The notes beneath the pieces were generated by a model. The model was given only the letters and a program-made list of their open reading frames with translations. It was not told where the DNA came from and did no database searches. From positions 1-57,450 of the forward strand of contig NZ_JACJSM010000031.1 of NCBI RefSeq assembly GCF_014698145.1: a stretch of 57,450 nucleotides of DNA. The letters are read 5' to 3'. The translations under genes were made by a program, and so were the position numbers. Numbering within the stretch: position 1 is the stretch's first letter; each line of letters begins with the position of its first letter. This DNA comes from Oscillatoria sp. FACHB-1406. Its GTDB lineage: Bacteria; Cyanobacteriota; Cyanobacteriia; Cyanobacteriales; Spirulinaceae. Positions 16,301 to 24,129 of this stretch are shown here, piece after piece.

Positions 16301-17633
16301 GTTCTGGGGAAGAACGAACGCCGGTTTTTGAGTTTAAGAGTTGGCGAAAGCGATGAAAGGAAATGTAGTTTGCGCGGAGGAAACGATCGCGTTCTTGTGG
16401 GGGCAATAAATCGCGCAAAAAAGGGCGAAAGGTGCGGAAAAATGGGCTAAGATTGGGGAGAGCATCTAAGTGGGCGCGCCGCTCTAAAAAACGGTGATGA
16501 GTGCCGAGAAGCGCGGTAACTCGTTTTTTTGCAACTTCGAGCAAGCGATCGCTGTAAGCTAAAAACAAAGGATGGGGCGCGGCAAAATAATCCCGTTCTC
16601 CGGCACTCGCATAATCAAAATGGCGGTTGCAGTAGTCGGCGAATAAATGAAAAAGCAGCGTCGATTTGCCACTTCCAGCCTGTCCGTTTAAAAATAAAGG
16701 TAGGGAGGGTTGCGCGGTAGAAACGGCGTGAAGAATGGCTTCCTCTTCGCTAGAGAGTGCCAGATTAATTTCCTGTTCGCTTTGTAGCAGTCGCCAGCGG
16801 TCTTCATCAGCGAGGAAATAGCTCGGGTAAGCACGATAGGCGATGGGAGTTAGTTCTTCTAGGGTGAGAGTGAGGGGCAGACAAGTTTTATCCCCGTGGG
16901 GGCTATTATCGCCGCAAATGCTTGCGAGGACGCGATCGATCGCATTTTCGCAAGGCGCTTCTGTAAACGGGGCGAGAAGAAATAAAACTTGGCGCGGGGG
17001 GCGATCGAGGGTGGTAATTTTACGGTAGAGAATGAAGCAGCCGTCGCAGTCGTAAAGGTAAACGTCGCGGTAGGCGGTTTCTTTGCCCGAAGCGACGGTG
17101 TTATCGACTAAAGTTGAGATCGCGCGGTAGTATGTTTCCCAATGCTCCTGAATTTCCGCCGTTGCAAATCGTTCGATCCACTCCTGACTTTCGCACACAA
17201 GGCTACCTTTGCGATCGATAATCCAGTCAGGACGTTCCAACCAGGGGCGTAAGGATTCATCCAAGGGCGGAGTAGAAACAGTTTGAAGTTTAGAAGGCTT
17301 GGCTTTTTGCGCCTTTAGCCAATCTTGTAAGTCGCGTTCGTCTAATGGACTTTTGAGAGCGCGATCGCGCAAAAAAATCTCGTAATCGCGATCGCCGCGT
17401 CTAAATACCGTCAGCCAGCATAGCACTTGTTCGTCGCCAACGCGCTGCACCCGCGCGATTAAGCGTAAATTGCCTTCCTTGCGCTTGAGGTAGGGATAAA
17501 GGCGCTGAAACCGAGAAAAAGCGCGATCGAGCGTCATTTCCTCCAGTTCGCGGCAGAAATTCTCGAAATGCTCCCCTAGACTACTTTGTTTGCTCAGTTG
17601 TTCTTCAAAAGTCCGACTGCGATAGACATACAT
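13380..17633 (-). CDS. Large UvrD/Rep-like SF1 helicase with long C-terminal repeat region
   Basis: 1417 residues. The N-terminal 110 residues form a small mixed fold (RFQRLYPYLKRKEGNLRLIA, VLCWLTVFRRGDRDYEIFL) with faint RelE-like character. The helicase core has Walker A LNGQAGSGKST (about 316-325), Walker B TAIFCDEAQDF (about 527-537), motif III FVFAGDPLQTLNPTGF, motif IV EYNYRS, motif V SATAAKGLEF and motif VI LYVATSRATERL. Residues about 800-1300 are helical with TPR-like pairs (YFEALVAYSDLDDLAAVKSC), then a beta-rich end. SF1A helicases unwind DNA from the 3' end. The fused N- and C-terminal parts are not those of UvrD, Rep or PcrA. It could act in repair or antiphage defence. No partner gene adjoins it. 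Confidence 0.85.
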   Translation of the reverse strand: MYVYRSRTFEEQLSKQSSLGEHFENFCRELEEMTLDRAFSRFQRLYPYLKRKEGNLRLIARVQRVGDEQVLCWLTVFRRGDRDYEIFLRDRALKSPLDERDLQDWLKAQKAKPSKLQTVSTPPLDESLRPWLERPDWIIDRKGSLVCESQEWIERFATAEIQEHWETYYRAISTLVDNTVASGKETAYRDVYLYDCDGCFILYRKITTLDRPPRQVLFLLAPFTEAPCENAIDRVLASICGDNSPHGDKTCLPLTLTLEELTPIAYRAYPSYFLADEDRWRLLQSEQEINLALSSEEEAILHAVSTAQPSLPLFLNGQAGSGKSTLLFHLFADYCNRHFDYASAGERDYFAAPHPLFLAYSDRLLEVAKKRVTALLGTHHRFLERRAHLDALPNLSPFFRTFRPFLRDLLPPQERDRFLRANYISFHRFRQLLNSKTGVRSSPERCWQAIRTFIKGYHFDEREAYLELEDYAEIPKKERTISEAEFKSIYQSAWPWYKDYCQKRNLWDDQDLIRTVLKLKCYRPDYTAIFCDEAQDFTPLELRLIMRLSAFSQYDLERQYVQCLPFVFAGDPLQTLNPTGFRWESLKAAFYNEAIAALSPTGQLNLEMNFTELEYNYRSIPAIVGVNNLIQLWRSVLFDLPDIQPQQSRKLGIFKPQKLILGVNLTAETLKYTLPDAIIIIPCDEGGEIDYARRDEILCELLTEAQGDRCPWNVLSATAAKGLEFKQVILYKFGEACPPHLWERNEQTIEAQKYFLNKLYVATSRATERLFIIDTETGDNQLWRWASDEACIDTFLQRKPVKKNRDRWHGKLHPISLSDGLELLKTDDFPTIAQTFLEQGLETKNPELLRRAQGAYLRLKEEKLAALCEAFALEFEGNFFEAGWQFVKQGELQQAWICFWSGMYWRDALAIEEQFGKNAAFIPDKFQLAVARFLAHPQANFQSLKHFSLFLEGEAKQREERHFSPQWQAAIASFIRQIKALIHQPEARSIPIEQWQSWGELLDRLTAEKEGSEREIVGDCFYLAKDYDRALKAWEAAKTTQKLEYHLIKAKILGLNDGLNYLLSAQQHDAILMLWQRKNRPRAVEWMRAIAPALKIKERYFEALVAYSDLDDLAAVKSCFDRAFPRKQQKVLKYYLNYTLQQQHWEEATAAIEKYLPVLLSPEADAIGLKYWLVAAIARSPLTSNRLDRDRRQLLARFIVRHILTDNWTQHLSMQHVGIALEKIGSLIETLEFYERYLKTSPIARQRWLATKTRQAAHFRKLGHLARVERIEVEIRAKSQQWGINCDLLPLTLPIASVREVKARTAPTISGLPPDFPITWEGTKICRFQWQHLKIEISLQTQQVSIVDTRSEQYLRLDIPLQQISLGAMAIRSQGGERLNFQDLKGGYKGVVLYNGSAPRLMLRVRGLEKAIAIAFS

Positions 17634-17691
17634 TTATAAATTATGAGTGATGAATGATTGAGTTATGAGTTATGAATGCTGAATGCTGAGT

Positions 17692-17839
17692 TACGAACTA
17701 CGAACTACGAACTACGAATTACGAATTACGAATTACGAACTACGAATTACGAATTACGAATTACGAATTACGAATTACGAACTACGAATTACGAATTACG
17801 AACTACGAATTACGAATTACGAACTACGAATTACAAATT
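17692..17839. repeat. Heptanucleotide tandem array, TACGAA[C/T] x 21
   Basis: 148 bases made of about 21 consecutive 7-base units TACGAAC or TACGAAT, decaying at the right end to TACAAAT. The two unit types alternate irregularly. Preceded by ATGAATGCTGAATGCTGA-type heptamers at 17643-17690. Fits the short tandemly repeated (STRR) heptamer arrays known in cyanobacteria. It lies just upstream of the helicase start. Confidence 0.95.
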
Positions 17840-17889
17840 AGCGTAGGGACGCTCTAAGCGAACGCCCCCAATCTTCCTAGCTGAATCCT

Positions 17890-18783
17890 CTAAGCAAAGC
17901 GACGGCGTAGGAGGGGTTGAATAAGCAGCAGAATTGCAGCATCAAAAGCCAGCAAAACGATGAGGACAGTTGCAAAATTTAGGCTTCCCCAAGGCGCTTG
18001 CATAACAGCGCTTCCCAATCCCCAATTACTGTTGAGGTACAAATACCGAATCGGTTCGATCGCGTAAGTGAGAGGATTAAAAGAAGCAATCCACTGCAAC
18101 CAACCCGCCATAAACCCCATCGGTGCGAGGGCGGTACTTGCAAACAACAGCGGGAGATTCGTCACAAAAATAACGGCAATCAGTTCGATATGTCCCGGTA
18201 GGGCAAAGGCTAAACCGAGACTTAAAGCCGTTACACCGAGGACGATAAGGAAGACAATCAAAGAAATTGCCCCCAAGCCTGCCAAACTCGGCAAACCCGC
18301 ACCCAACAACGCACTCGCCGCAATAATAACAGCGGTTTGCACGAAAGCCAGACTGATGATATAGATAGTGGAAGCGGCGACAATCGAGTAACGAGTCGAG
18401 AGGGGAGCAACCAACAAGCGGTTAAGGAATCCGAATTCGCGATCGAACATTACCGGCAAACCCGCATTCAGCGCGCCAGAAAACGCCGTAAAGACAATCA
18501 CTCCCGGCGCGAGAAACTTACCGTAACTCATATCGCCCCCTAAAAATCCTTGGGGCGCATTGGCAAACAGCGCGCCAAACAGCACCAACCACATAAACGG
18601 TTGAATTACGCCTGCAATCAAGGTTGAGGGACGACGCTGAAGTTGGATAAATAGGCGTTTGGTTAAAGCCAAGGTTTCTTGGACAAATTCGGATAAAGCA
18701 TTGCTTTTATCGCCCAACTGTGCATCACCAGAGGGGTTGGGCGCGAGACTATTGAGGTTGGATGGAATAATCGACTGACTCAT
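17890..18783 (-). CDS. ABC-2 type transporter permease (DrrB-like)
   Basis: 297 residues with six hydrophobic segments (first about 62-80, FMWLVLFGALFANA). A conserved periplasmic ABC-2 motif follows the fifth (LPLLFASTALAPMGFMAGWLQWIASFNPLTYAIEPIRYLY). This signature is typical of DrrB/NodJ permeases that, with an ATPase, export drugs, lipids or polysaccharides. The ATP-binding partner is not adjacent on either side, so it is encoded elsewhere. Start ATG 18783. Confidence 0.88.
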   Translation of the reverse strand: MSQSIIPSNLNSLAPNPSGDAQLGDKSNALSEFVQETLALTKRLFIQLQRRPSTLIAGVIQPFMWLVLFGALFANAPQGFLGGDMSYGKFLAPGVIVFTAFSGALNAGLPVMFDREFGFLNRLLVAPLSTRYSIVAASTIYIISLAFVQTAVIIAASALLGAGLPSLAGLGAISLIVFLIVLGVTALSLGLAFALPGHIELIAVIFVTNLPLLFASTALAPMGFMAGWLQWIASFNPLTYAIEPIRYLYLNSNWGLGSAVMQAPWGSLNFATVLIVLLAFDAAILLLIQPLLRRRFA

Positions 18784-18959
18784 GCGAGCGAATAAATATT
18801 AAAGCAGAATGAACATCTCTGTTAGTAGTGTAGATCGGTTTTCGGGTGAGGGGCGCATCACCCCGAAGCGGAACGATTGGGATAAGGGACAGTAACTTGG
18901 GTGAGTTCGGGGATATTGTTGCAAGATTGATTGAAAAATTAAGTTATTTCCACCACGGC

Positions 18960-19415
18960 TTACAGATAATTTAAAAAGGCTTCTGGATATAAGCGCAATT
19001 CTCCCGACTGAAAACGCGAAATTTCCACCCAAACTGCCTTTCCTTGAGTCTCGCCTTCAACAAATTCTACTTCGTCTACTTCGTACAATTGCGAGTCAGC
19101 AAAATCGCCTTGATAGACGAGAACAATTTCGTGACCGGGCGTGCCGTTGTAGATAAAAATATTTTCAATACAGCCCAAATAGCGGAGATTAGCTAACTCC
19201 GCTTGCATTTCTTCTTGGAATTCTCGTTGGACTGCGGCTAAACTGCTTTCCCCAAAATCGATACCGCCGCCCAAGGCGCGATAGAAAGTTTCTTTTTCGA
19301 TCGGATCGTAACCTTCGGCAACAAATAAGCGAGTCTCATCGCGAATTAAGCCGAGAGTAATGGCGCGAATTTTTGGCTTTTTTAACTTCTTTTTTTTCTT
19401 TTTTTTATCTTTCAT
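18960..19415 (-). CDS. Nudix hydrolase with polylysine N-terminus
   Basis: 151 residues. The Nudix box GGIDFGESSLAAVQREFQEE (about 50-69) keeps G-x5-E-x7-RE-x2-EE, except that the usual G after EE-x is Q. Nudix enzymes cleave nucleoside diphosphates linked to another group. The substrate cannot be assigned. The first 15 residues are almost all lysine (MKDKKKKKKKLKKPK), a charged tail encoded by an A-rich run that is prone to slippage. It reads in the same direction as the upstream ABC permease but is separated from it by 177 bases. Confidence 0.88.
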   Translation of the reverse strand: MKDKKKKKKKLKKPKIRAITLGLIRDETRLFVAEGYDPIEKETFYRALGGGIDFGESSLAAVQREFQEEMQAELANLRYLGCIENIFIYNGTPGHEIVLVYQGDFADSQLYEVDEVEFVEGETQGKAVWVEISRFQSGELRLYPEAFLNYL

Positions 19416-19567
19416 CGTTTCGCAATGCTCGATGCTTAGGCGTACAAGTCTATAGAAGCATATTACTTTTTCAGGTCGTCGGCAAGACGGGGATTTTTGA
19501 GGAGAATTTAGAAGCTGGCAAGCGTTTGAGGGCTTGAAGTTTGGAACTTTTGCCGTGCGATCGCGTC

Positions 19568-20320
19568 ATGCAAACCAGAATCCTAGCCCTGCATGGGGTT
19601 TTAAAAGTTGCATTTTTAACTACCGCTATGTTTATCTGGAAATCTGGAACTGCTACGTTTCTAGCGCTGTCGCTGCTGACGGGGACAGTAACCCCGATTT
19701 TGACTCCGATGGATGCTTCAGCACAACTATTTCCCGGACGGGGAAATCGTCGGACAGATTCGCTACAAGTTAAAATTCCGGCGGGAACCCAAATCCCACT
19801 CGAATATGAAAAGGCAGAAAAAATTCTGGTAACGGAGGAAGAAACCTCGCCGCTAACGTTAACTGTTGCTGCTAATGTTAAGGATAATCGCAATCGCGTT
19901 TTGATTCCTTACGGCAGTCAGTTAGTCGGACAAATTCAACCGGCAAGCGGCGGTTCCCAGTTCGTCGCCCAAGAATTGGTTTTTCCTGATGGCAGTAAGT
20001 TGCCGATTCAAGCGCGTTCTCAGGTGGTGACGCGCCGGGAAACGGTAGAGAAGGGAACCGATTTGAGTTCGATTTTAAGCGGTGCTGCGATCGGTGCGGC
20101 GGCTTCGAGTATTATTTCTTTGATTACGGGCGATCGCTCGATTGGGATTATTGAAGTTTTGGGCGGTACGGGTTTGGGCGCTTTGGGCGGTTGGTTGTTG
20201 GGCGGGCGCAATAATTCGGCGGAATTAGTGTCTATCGATCCTAACCGCGATCTCGATGTCGCCCTTGACTCAGCCTTGGATGTTACCGCACAATTGCCGC
20301 CGCGACGTTCGGTTTTTTAA
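19568..20320 (+). CDS. Secreted or membrane-anchored protein, conjugal TrbI/VirB10-like
   Basis: 250 residues from ATG 19568; a TTG start at 19541 adds nine. A hydrophobic N-terminus (about 20-45, WKSGTATFLALSLLTGTV) is followed by a beta-rich part (LQVKIPAGTQIPLEYEKAEK, RVLIPYGSQLVGQIQPASGG, ELVFPDGSKLPIQARSQVV). Near 175-215 are two Gly/Ala-rich hydrophobic stretches (SGAAIGAAASSIISLITG, LGGTGLGALGGWLLGG). The pattern of a beta barrel with a Gly-rich hydrophobic hairpin is that of VirB10/TrbI outer-membrane channel proteins; such solo homologues exist in cyanobacteria. No other conjugation genes adjoin, though the ATPase cluster (3.6-9.6 kb) may be functionally related. Monocistronic. Confidence 0.6.
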   Translation: MQTRILALHGVLKVAFLTTAMFIWKSGTATFLALSLLTGTVTPILTPMDASAQLFPGRGNRRTDSLQVKIPAGTQIPLEYEKAEKILVTEEETSPLTLTVAANVKDNRNRVLIPYGSQLVGQIQPASGGSQFVAQELVFPDGSKLPIQARSQVVTRRETVEKGTDLSSILSGAAIGAAASSIISLITGDRSIGIIEVLGGTGLGALGGWLLGGRNNSAELVSIDPNRDLDVALDSALDVTAQLPPRRSVF

Positions 20321-20330
20321 GTCATAGTTC

Positions 20331-20446
20331 AATGGCATTGACTTAAGATAAAACAAATTGCCTGTAGAGACGTTGTATACAACGTCTCTACGATAATTTT
20401 ATAGGGTGGATCGCAGCGCCCGCTAGCCTTAAGTCAGTGCCATTCA
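20331..20446. repeat. MITE-like element, family C, copy 1
   Basis: Inverted termini: AATGGCATTGACTTAAG at the left and CTTAAGTCAGTGCCATTCA at the right. The centre is a perfect 28-base palindrome (20364-20391), two halves of GTAGAGACGTTGTA. A second copy with the same ends and palindrome is at 34042-34156, and a single end abuts the ABC ATPase stop at 45647-45666. Confidence 0.85.
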
Positions 20447-20586
20447 GGTCATAGAGGGCGGGTTTTGACTGCTGAATTCACCTCAGAGCAAGGATTTTAG
20501 CTAAACCCGCCCCTACGAATCCGATCGCACTTTTTTACACCCTCCTACTTACACTTTCGCGGATATTCGTTAATCTCACGCCACGT

Positions 20587-21399
20587 TTAACCGCAGTCCC
20601 AATTATAAAGAACATGGCTAAAATCTAACTTTTTTAACGCCGATTCTTGAATAAAAAAGTTTCCTATTCCTACATCTCCCCACATAATATCTTTTTCGCA
20701 TTCGGAGTCGATTTGTAACAGCAGACTATAGGGTTCTTCTTCGGGTGGAAGTGAATCTCTCGGATCGTTTTGGGTGAAATTTGGATAGCCGCCTAAACGA
20801 TGAAGACTCGAACTCATCTCTTCTCCGTTAGCCTCTAAATATTCTTCAAATTCCTCGTTTTCTTTCCCTTCTTCGATAAAAGCTCCTGAAAATATTTCGC
20901 CGGATTCCTCGTCGATTGTTGTTAAAGATACGGTTTTGCGAGAAAGCTTTAAGGAAAACGCTTGATTGAAAGGTAAAGGGAAATTTTCGGGAGGCGCTAA
21001 AAAACTAAAGTCTTGAATTAAGCGATCGCGCTGTAGCTCGATTTCAGGAAAATAAATTACCCGAAACCCCTCTTGCTTCGTCGGCTCGTCAAAATCACAC
21101 CCGTAAAGGTCATCATCGTTAATATAAAATTGAAGGATGCCGCGATCGGGAAAGTTATCGAGCGGCGGCACTTCAGAAAAATTAATTTGGGCGAGCAGAT
21201 ACAGATAGTTTCCTTGGGGCGATCGCGGATATTCTGAAGCGACTGGGTAATAAGGAAAACCACCGAACTTGCTCTGCCAGAGCGTGGTATTATCATTGGG
21301 GATCGGTTCGATTTCGAGGTAAGGCTTCATTGTGGCTTCTATTTCTTGACAATATTTTTTGAGGTTTTCGGAAACTTCTAAGGGAAATTCATCGTCCAT
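20587..21399 (-). CDS. DUF1963 (YwqG-like) protein
   Basis: 270 residues. TLWQSKFGGFPYYP, YLYLLAQINFSEVPP and GILQFYIN are the core motifs of the DUF1963/YwqG family, and LGGYPNFTQNDPR with SLLLQIDSE and MWGDVGIGNFFI close it. Cytoplasmic and acidic (many Glu/Asp). The biochemical role is unknown; members are scattered in bacteria and some neighbour immunity or toxin genes, but nothing here supports that. Starts ATG 21399; single-gene unit. Confidence 0.88.
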   Translation of the reverse strand: MDDEFPLEVSENLKKYCQEIEATMKPYLEIEPIPNDNTTLWQSKFGGFPYYPVASEYPRSPQGNYLYLLAQINFSEVPPLDNFPDRGILQFYINDDDLYGCDFDEPTKQEGFRVIYFPEIELQRDRLIQDFSFLAPPENFPLPFNQAFSLKLSRKTVSLTTIDEESGEIFSGAFIEEGKENEEFEEYLEANGEEMSSSLHRLGGYPNFTQNDPRDSLPPEEEPYSLLLQIDSECEKDIMWGDVGIGNFFIQESALKKLDFSHVLYNWDCG

Positions 21400-21656
21400 T
21401 TTCTGTTTTTTAGCGCGATTTCTTAAATTGTAACGAATCGATGCTCCGGTAATTAAAAGATGGCTCGGAAATTTTTCCCGATGTTAGTTATAAAAGGTTG
21501 AAATAACAGAGGATGCTCCCGCTCTCTGTTTGCTCCTTATATTTCGCAGATCGCTTAAATAGATGGTATAAGAGTAGCTTGGGTACAAACCCGATCGCCC
21601 TCTAAAGGGACTTTTGCTCCCCTTGAAGATGACCCAAAATCCGCTTATTTTTCTCT

Positions 21657-22541
21657 ATGGATAAAAAAAAATCTTGGTTCAAATCTCTCGGTTGGATTGC
21701 CGCCGCCGCGATTGCAACGGGGTTGCCCCTTGCCCCTAAAGCAGTTAACGCTCAAACCAGCGACTATTTATTTCAAAACTTTGAACCGATTAGAATTTTA
21801 GTCCCGCCTGCCGAACGCGGACGCAGCGGAATTTGTTCGGCTTTCCTGCAACCTGCGATCGATTCAATCGTAAAAACGCCGCCTTTATCGAACGGACGCT
21901 GGGGAATTCTCATTCAATCTCTCGACGGGCAAGTTCTCTACAGCTACAACGCCGATAGTGCCTTGATTCCTGCCTCAAATGTCAAATTATTAACGACAGC
22001 GGCAGCCTTGCAACGTTTCAGCCCGCAAACTCAAATTCGCTCGCAATCCATGCGCCAGTGGGTGACGACGACGAATCAAATGAGCAACAATGACTATGCT
22101 GATGCCTTACTCAGTTTTATCGGCGGGCCGCAGGTGGTGAGACGAACGCTATCTGAGATTGGGGTGAATGCTAATGGCTATCGGCAAGTCGATGGTTCGG
22201 GATTGTCGCGCAGCAACTCCGCTTCGCCAACAACGTTCGTCAGCATTTTACGCGGAATGCGCTCCTCTAATGCTTGGGATGTGTGGTATGGTTCCTTACC
22301 CGTAGCGGGAGTGAGTGGAACGCTGAGAAATCGAATGCGGGATACGAGCGCTCGAGGCATCGTCCACGCGAAAACGGGGACGCTGACAGGGGTTCGTGCC
22401 TTGTCGGGCTACTTAGAACACCCGACTTACGGCGTTTTAGTTTTTAGTATTTTGGCGAATAATTCGGACGTATCGGGAGAATCATTAGTCGGCGCGATCG
22501 ATACAATTGTCTTGCAGTTAGCACAATTGACTCCTTGCTAA
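21657..22541 (+). CDS. Compact D-Ala-D-Ala carboxypeptidase, S13/PBP4 family
   Basis: 294 residues. A signal sequence (about 8-32) is followed by SxxK at 107-110 (ASNVK), SxN within DGSGLSRSN (about 184-187) and KTG at 239-241 (HAKTGTLTGV). These are the three penicillin-binding motifs of class C PBPs, which trim peptidoglycan stem peptides in the periplasm. SxxK and SxN are only about 77 residues apart. In E. coli PBP4 they are about 240 apart because two domains are inserted there. Those domains are absent here, so this is a minimal form. No frameshift is visible, and all three motifs are intact, so it is probably active. Confidence 0.9.
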   Translation: MDKKKSWFKSLGWIAAAAIATGLPLAPKAVNAQTSDYLFQNFEPIRILVPPAERGRSGICSAFLQPAIDSIVKTPPLSNGRWGILIQSLDGQVLYSYNADSALIPASNVKLLTTAAALQRFSPQTQIRSQSMRQWVTTTNQMSNNDYADALLSFIGGPQVVRRTLSEIGVNANGYRQVDGSGLSRSNSASPTTFVSILRGMRSSNAWDVWYGSLPVAGVSGTLRNRMRDTSARGIVHAKTGTLTGVRALSGYLEHPTYGVLVFSILANNSDVSGESLVGAIDTIVLQLAQLTPC

Positions 22542-22653
22542 TCCAAATCTCGACTCAAAAGCCCTCTTGCAAATTGTTTTATGATGAGAAAGGATACCCA
22601 ATGCTAAATTAAGCGTGAATAAATTCGCGATCGCTCGCAACAAATAAAGTTTT

Positions 22654-23610
22654 GTGGAAATTACATTTTTAGGTACGAGTTCTGGAGTCCCGACGCGATC
22701 GCGCAACGTTTCGAGCGTCGCCCTTCGTCTGCCCCAGCGCGCAGAAGTCTGGCTTTTTGACTGCGGTGAAGGCACGCAACATCAATTCCTACGCAGCGAA
22801 CTTAAAAGTTCTCAAATTCGCCGCATCTTCATCACGCATATGCACGGCGATCATATTTTCGGGCTTTTAGGGTTAATTGCCAGTTGCGGTTTGGCGGGAA
22901 CTGCTCAGCCGATGGATATCTACGGCCCTGCCACTTTAATCGATTATCTCAAAGCCTGCGCGAAATACTCCCACTTCCACCTCTCGCCCAAAATTAAAAT
23001 CCATGCCGTTCAACCCGGTTTAGTCTACGAAGATGACGAATTTACCGTTAGTTGCGAGCGACTGACGCATCGCGTGCCTACCCACGGCTATCGGATCGCC
23101 GAAAAAGATCGTCCCGGGCGTTTCAATGCCAGCGAAGCGGCAAAATTGGGAATTCCCTCTGGCCCGCTTTACGGTAAACTCAAGCGCGGCGAAACAATTA
23201 CGCTCGAAGACGGCCGAGAAATTTGCGGCGCGGACTTATGCGAACCGCCGGAAACGGGGCGAAAAATGGCTTATTGCACCGATACCGTTTTTTGCGATGA
23301 AGCCGTCGAACTCGCGCGAGATGCCGATATTGTCATTCACGAAGCAACCTTTGCCCACCAAGACGCGCAATTGGCTTTCGATCGCTTACACTCAACTTCA
23401 ACGATGGCTGCCCAAGTCGCCGCTTTAGCTGGAGCGAGACAACTGATCTTGACTCATTTTAGTCCCCGCTACGCTCCGGGCAACGCTTTGGATGTTAAAA
23501 ACTTGCTCGAGGAAGCGCGCGCGATTTTCCCGCAAACGCTTTTGGCTTACGATTTCATGAGCTATGAAATTCCCAGGCGCAAGCACGAGTTAGAAATTCG
23601 TAGTTCGTAA
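22654..23610 (+). CDS. rnz: Ribonuclease Z (tRNase Z)
   Basis: 318 residues from GTG 22654 (MEITFLGTSSGVPT). A metallo-beta-lactamase fold with FITHMHGDHIFGL (HxHxDH), further ligands in the DTVF and LILTHFSPRY motifs, and the exosite loop in the middle. It removes 3' trailers from tRNA precursors, working as a zinc-dependent dimer. Length is usual for the short bacterial form. Start GTG is supported by the family N-terminus MEITFLG. Single gene; the next gene is 104 bases on, across a tandem repeat. Confidence 0.97.
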   Translation: MEITFLGTSSGVPTRSRNVSSVALRLPQRAEVWLFDCGEGTQHQFLRSELKSSQIRRIFITHMHGDHIFGLLGLIASCGLAGTAQPMDIYGPATLIDYLKACAKYSHFHLSPKIKIHAVQPGLVYEDDEFTVSCERLTHRVPTHGYRIAEKDRPGRFNASEAAKLGIPSGPLYGKLKRGETITLEDGREICGADLCEPPETGRKMAYCTDTVFCDEAVELARDADIVIHEATFAHQDAQLAFDRLHSTSTMAAQVAALAGARQLILTHFSPRYAPGNALDVKNLLEEARAIFPQTLLAYDFMSYEIPRRKHELEIRSS

Positions 23611-23702
23611 TTCATCATTCATCCTTCATCACTTATAATTCACCATTCATCACTTATAATTCACCATTCATCACTTATAATTCATCATTCACCATTCATC
23701 AC
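23606..23702. repeat. Tandem repeat, about 21-base unit, after rnz
   Basis: The unit CATTCATCACTTATAATTCAC recurs about three times in tandem, with variants at each end (TAATTCATCATTCATCC, TCACACC). The same heptamer-like words (ATTCATC, AATTCAC) recur at 56041-56108. Starts at the rnz stop codon. Confidence 0.85.
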
Positions 23703-23714
23703 ACCTTAAAGTCA

Positions 23715-24068
23715 ATGGAGCCAGTTTCACTACCCACAGAGTTAATCTCGACCGAAACGCATCGGTCTCTCGGTAAGATCGATCTCGATTGGATGCCTCA
23801 ACCCGGCAACTATCTCGATGTCGAAGGTAAAACTTATGCAGTCCTCGAACGCCACCATCACTACCAGTACAGGATCGGTGGTTATTTTTTAAAAAAAATT
23901 TCGCTCCATGTCAAAAATGCCCAAAGACCGAGCGAACGCAGTTTAATCGAAGGACGTTGGGTTATTGGCGATGCGAGTTGTCGCTACAATGCTCGCTCGG
24001 AAATGCTCCGCTGTGCTATTAATCCGGAAGGTCCTTGTGCGAATTGTCGCTTCTACGAAGCTGAATAA
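23715..24068 (+). CDS. Small cyanobacterial protein, possibly DUF6464
   Basis: 117 residues, no signal or TM. The middle is KTYAVLERHHHYQYRIGGYF, and a C-terminal cysteine set follows in GDASCRYNA, MLRCAINPEGPCANCRFYE (four cysteines, CxxC near the end), suggesting a bound metal. The pattern resembles a cyanobacterial family of unknown function that I believe is DUF6464. Follows rnz by 104 bases in the same direction, across the tandem repeat. Confidence 0.7.
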   Translation: MEPVSLPTELISTETHRSLGKIDLDWMPQPGNYLDVEGKTYAVLERHHHYQYRIGGYFLKKISLHVKNAQRPSERSLIEGRWVIGDASCRYNARSEMLRCAINPEGPCANCRFYEAE

Positions 24069-24129
24069 GCTGTTCGTCATTCGCCCAATTTTAACGCCGG
24101 TAGATTTGAACAATCTACGCCGTGAAGCT

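Noticed and set aside
17692-17839. CRISPR array
   Set aside because: The repeats are contiguous heptamers without spacers, and no cas gene is nearby.
18799-19032. 77-residue minus-strand frame between the ABC permease and Nudix genes
   Set aside because: It overlaps the Nudix gene's end in another frame and has no supporting features.
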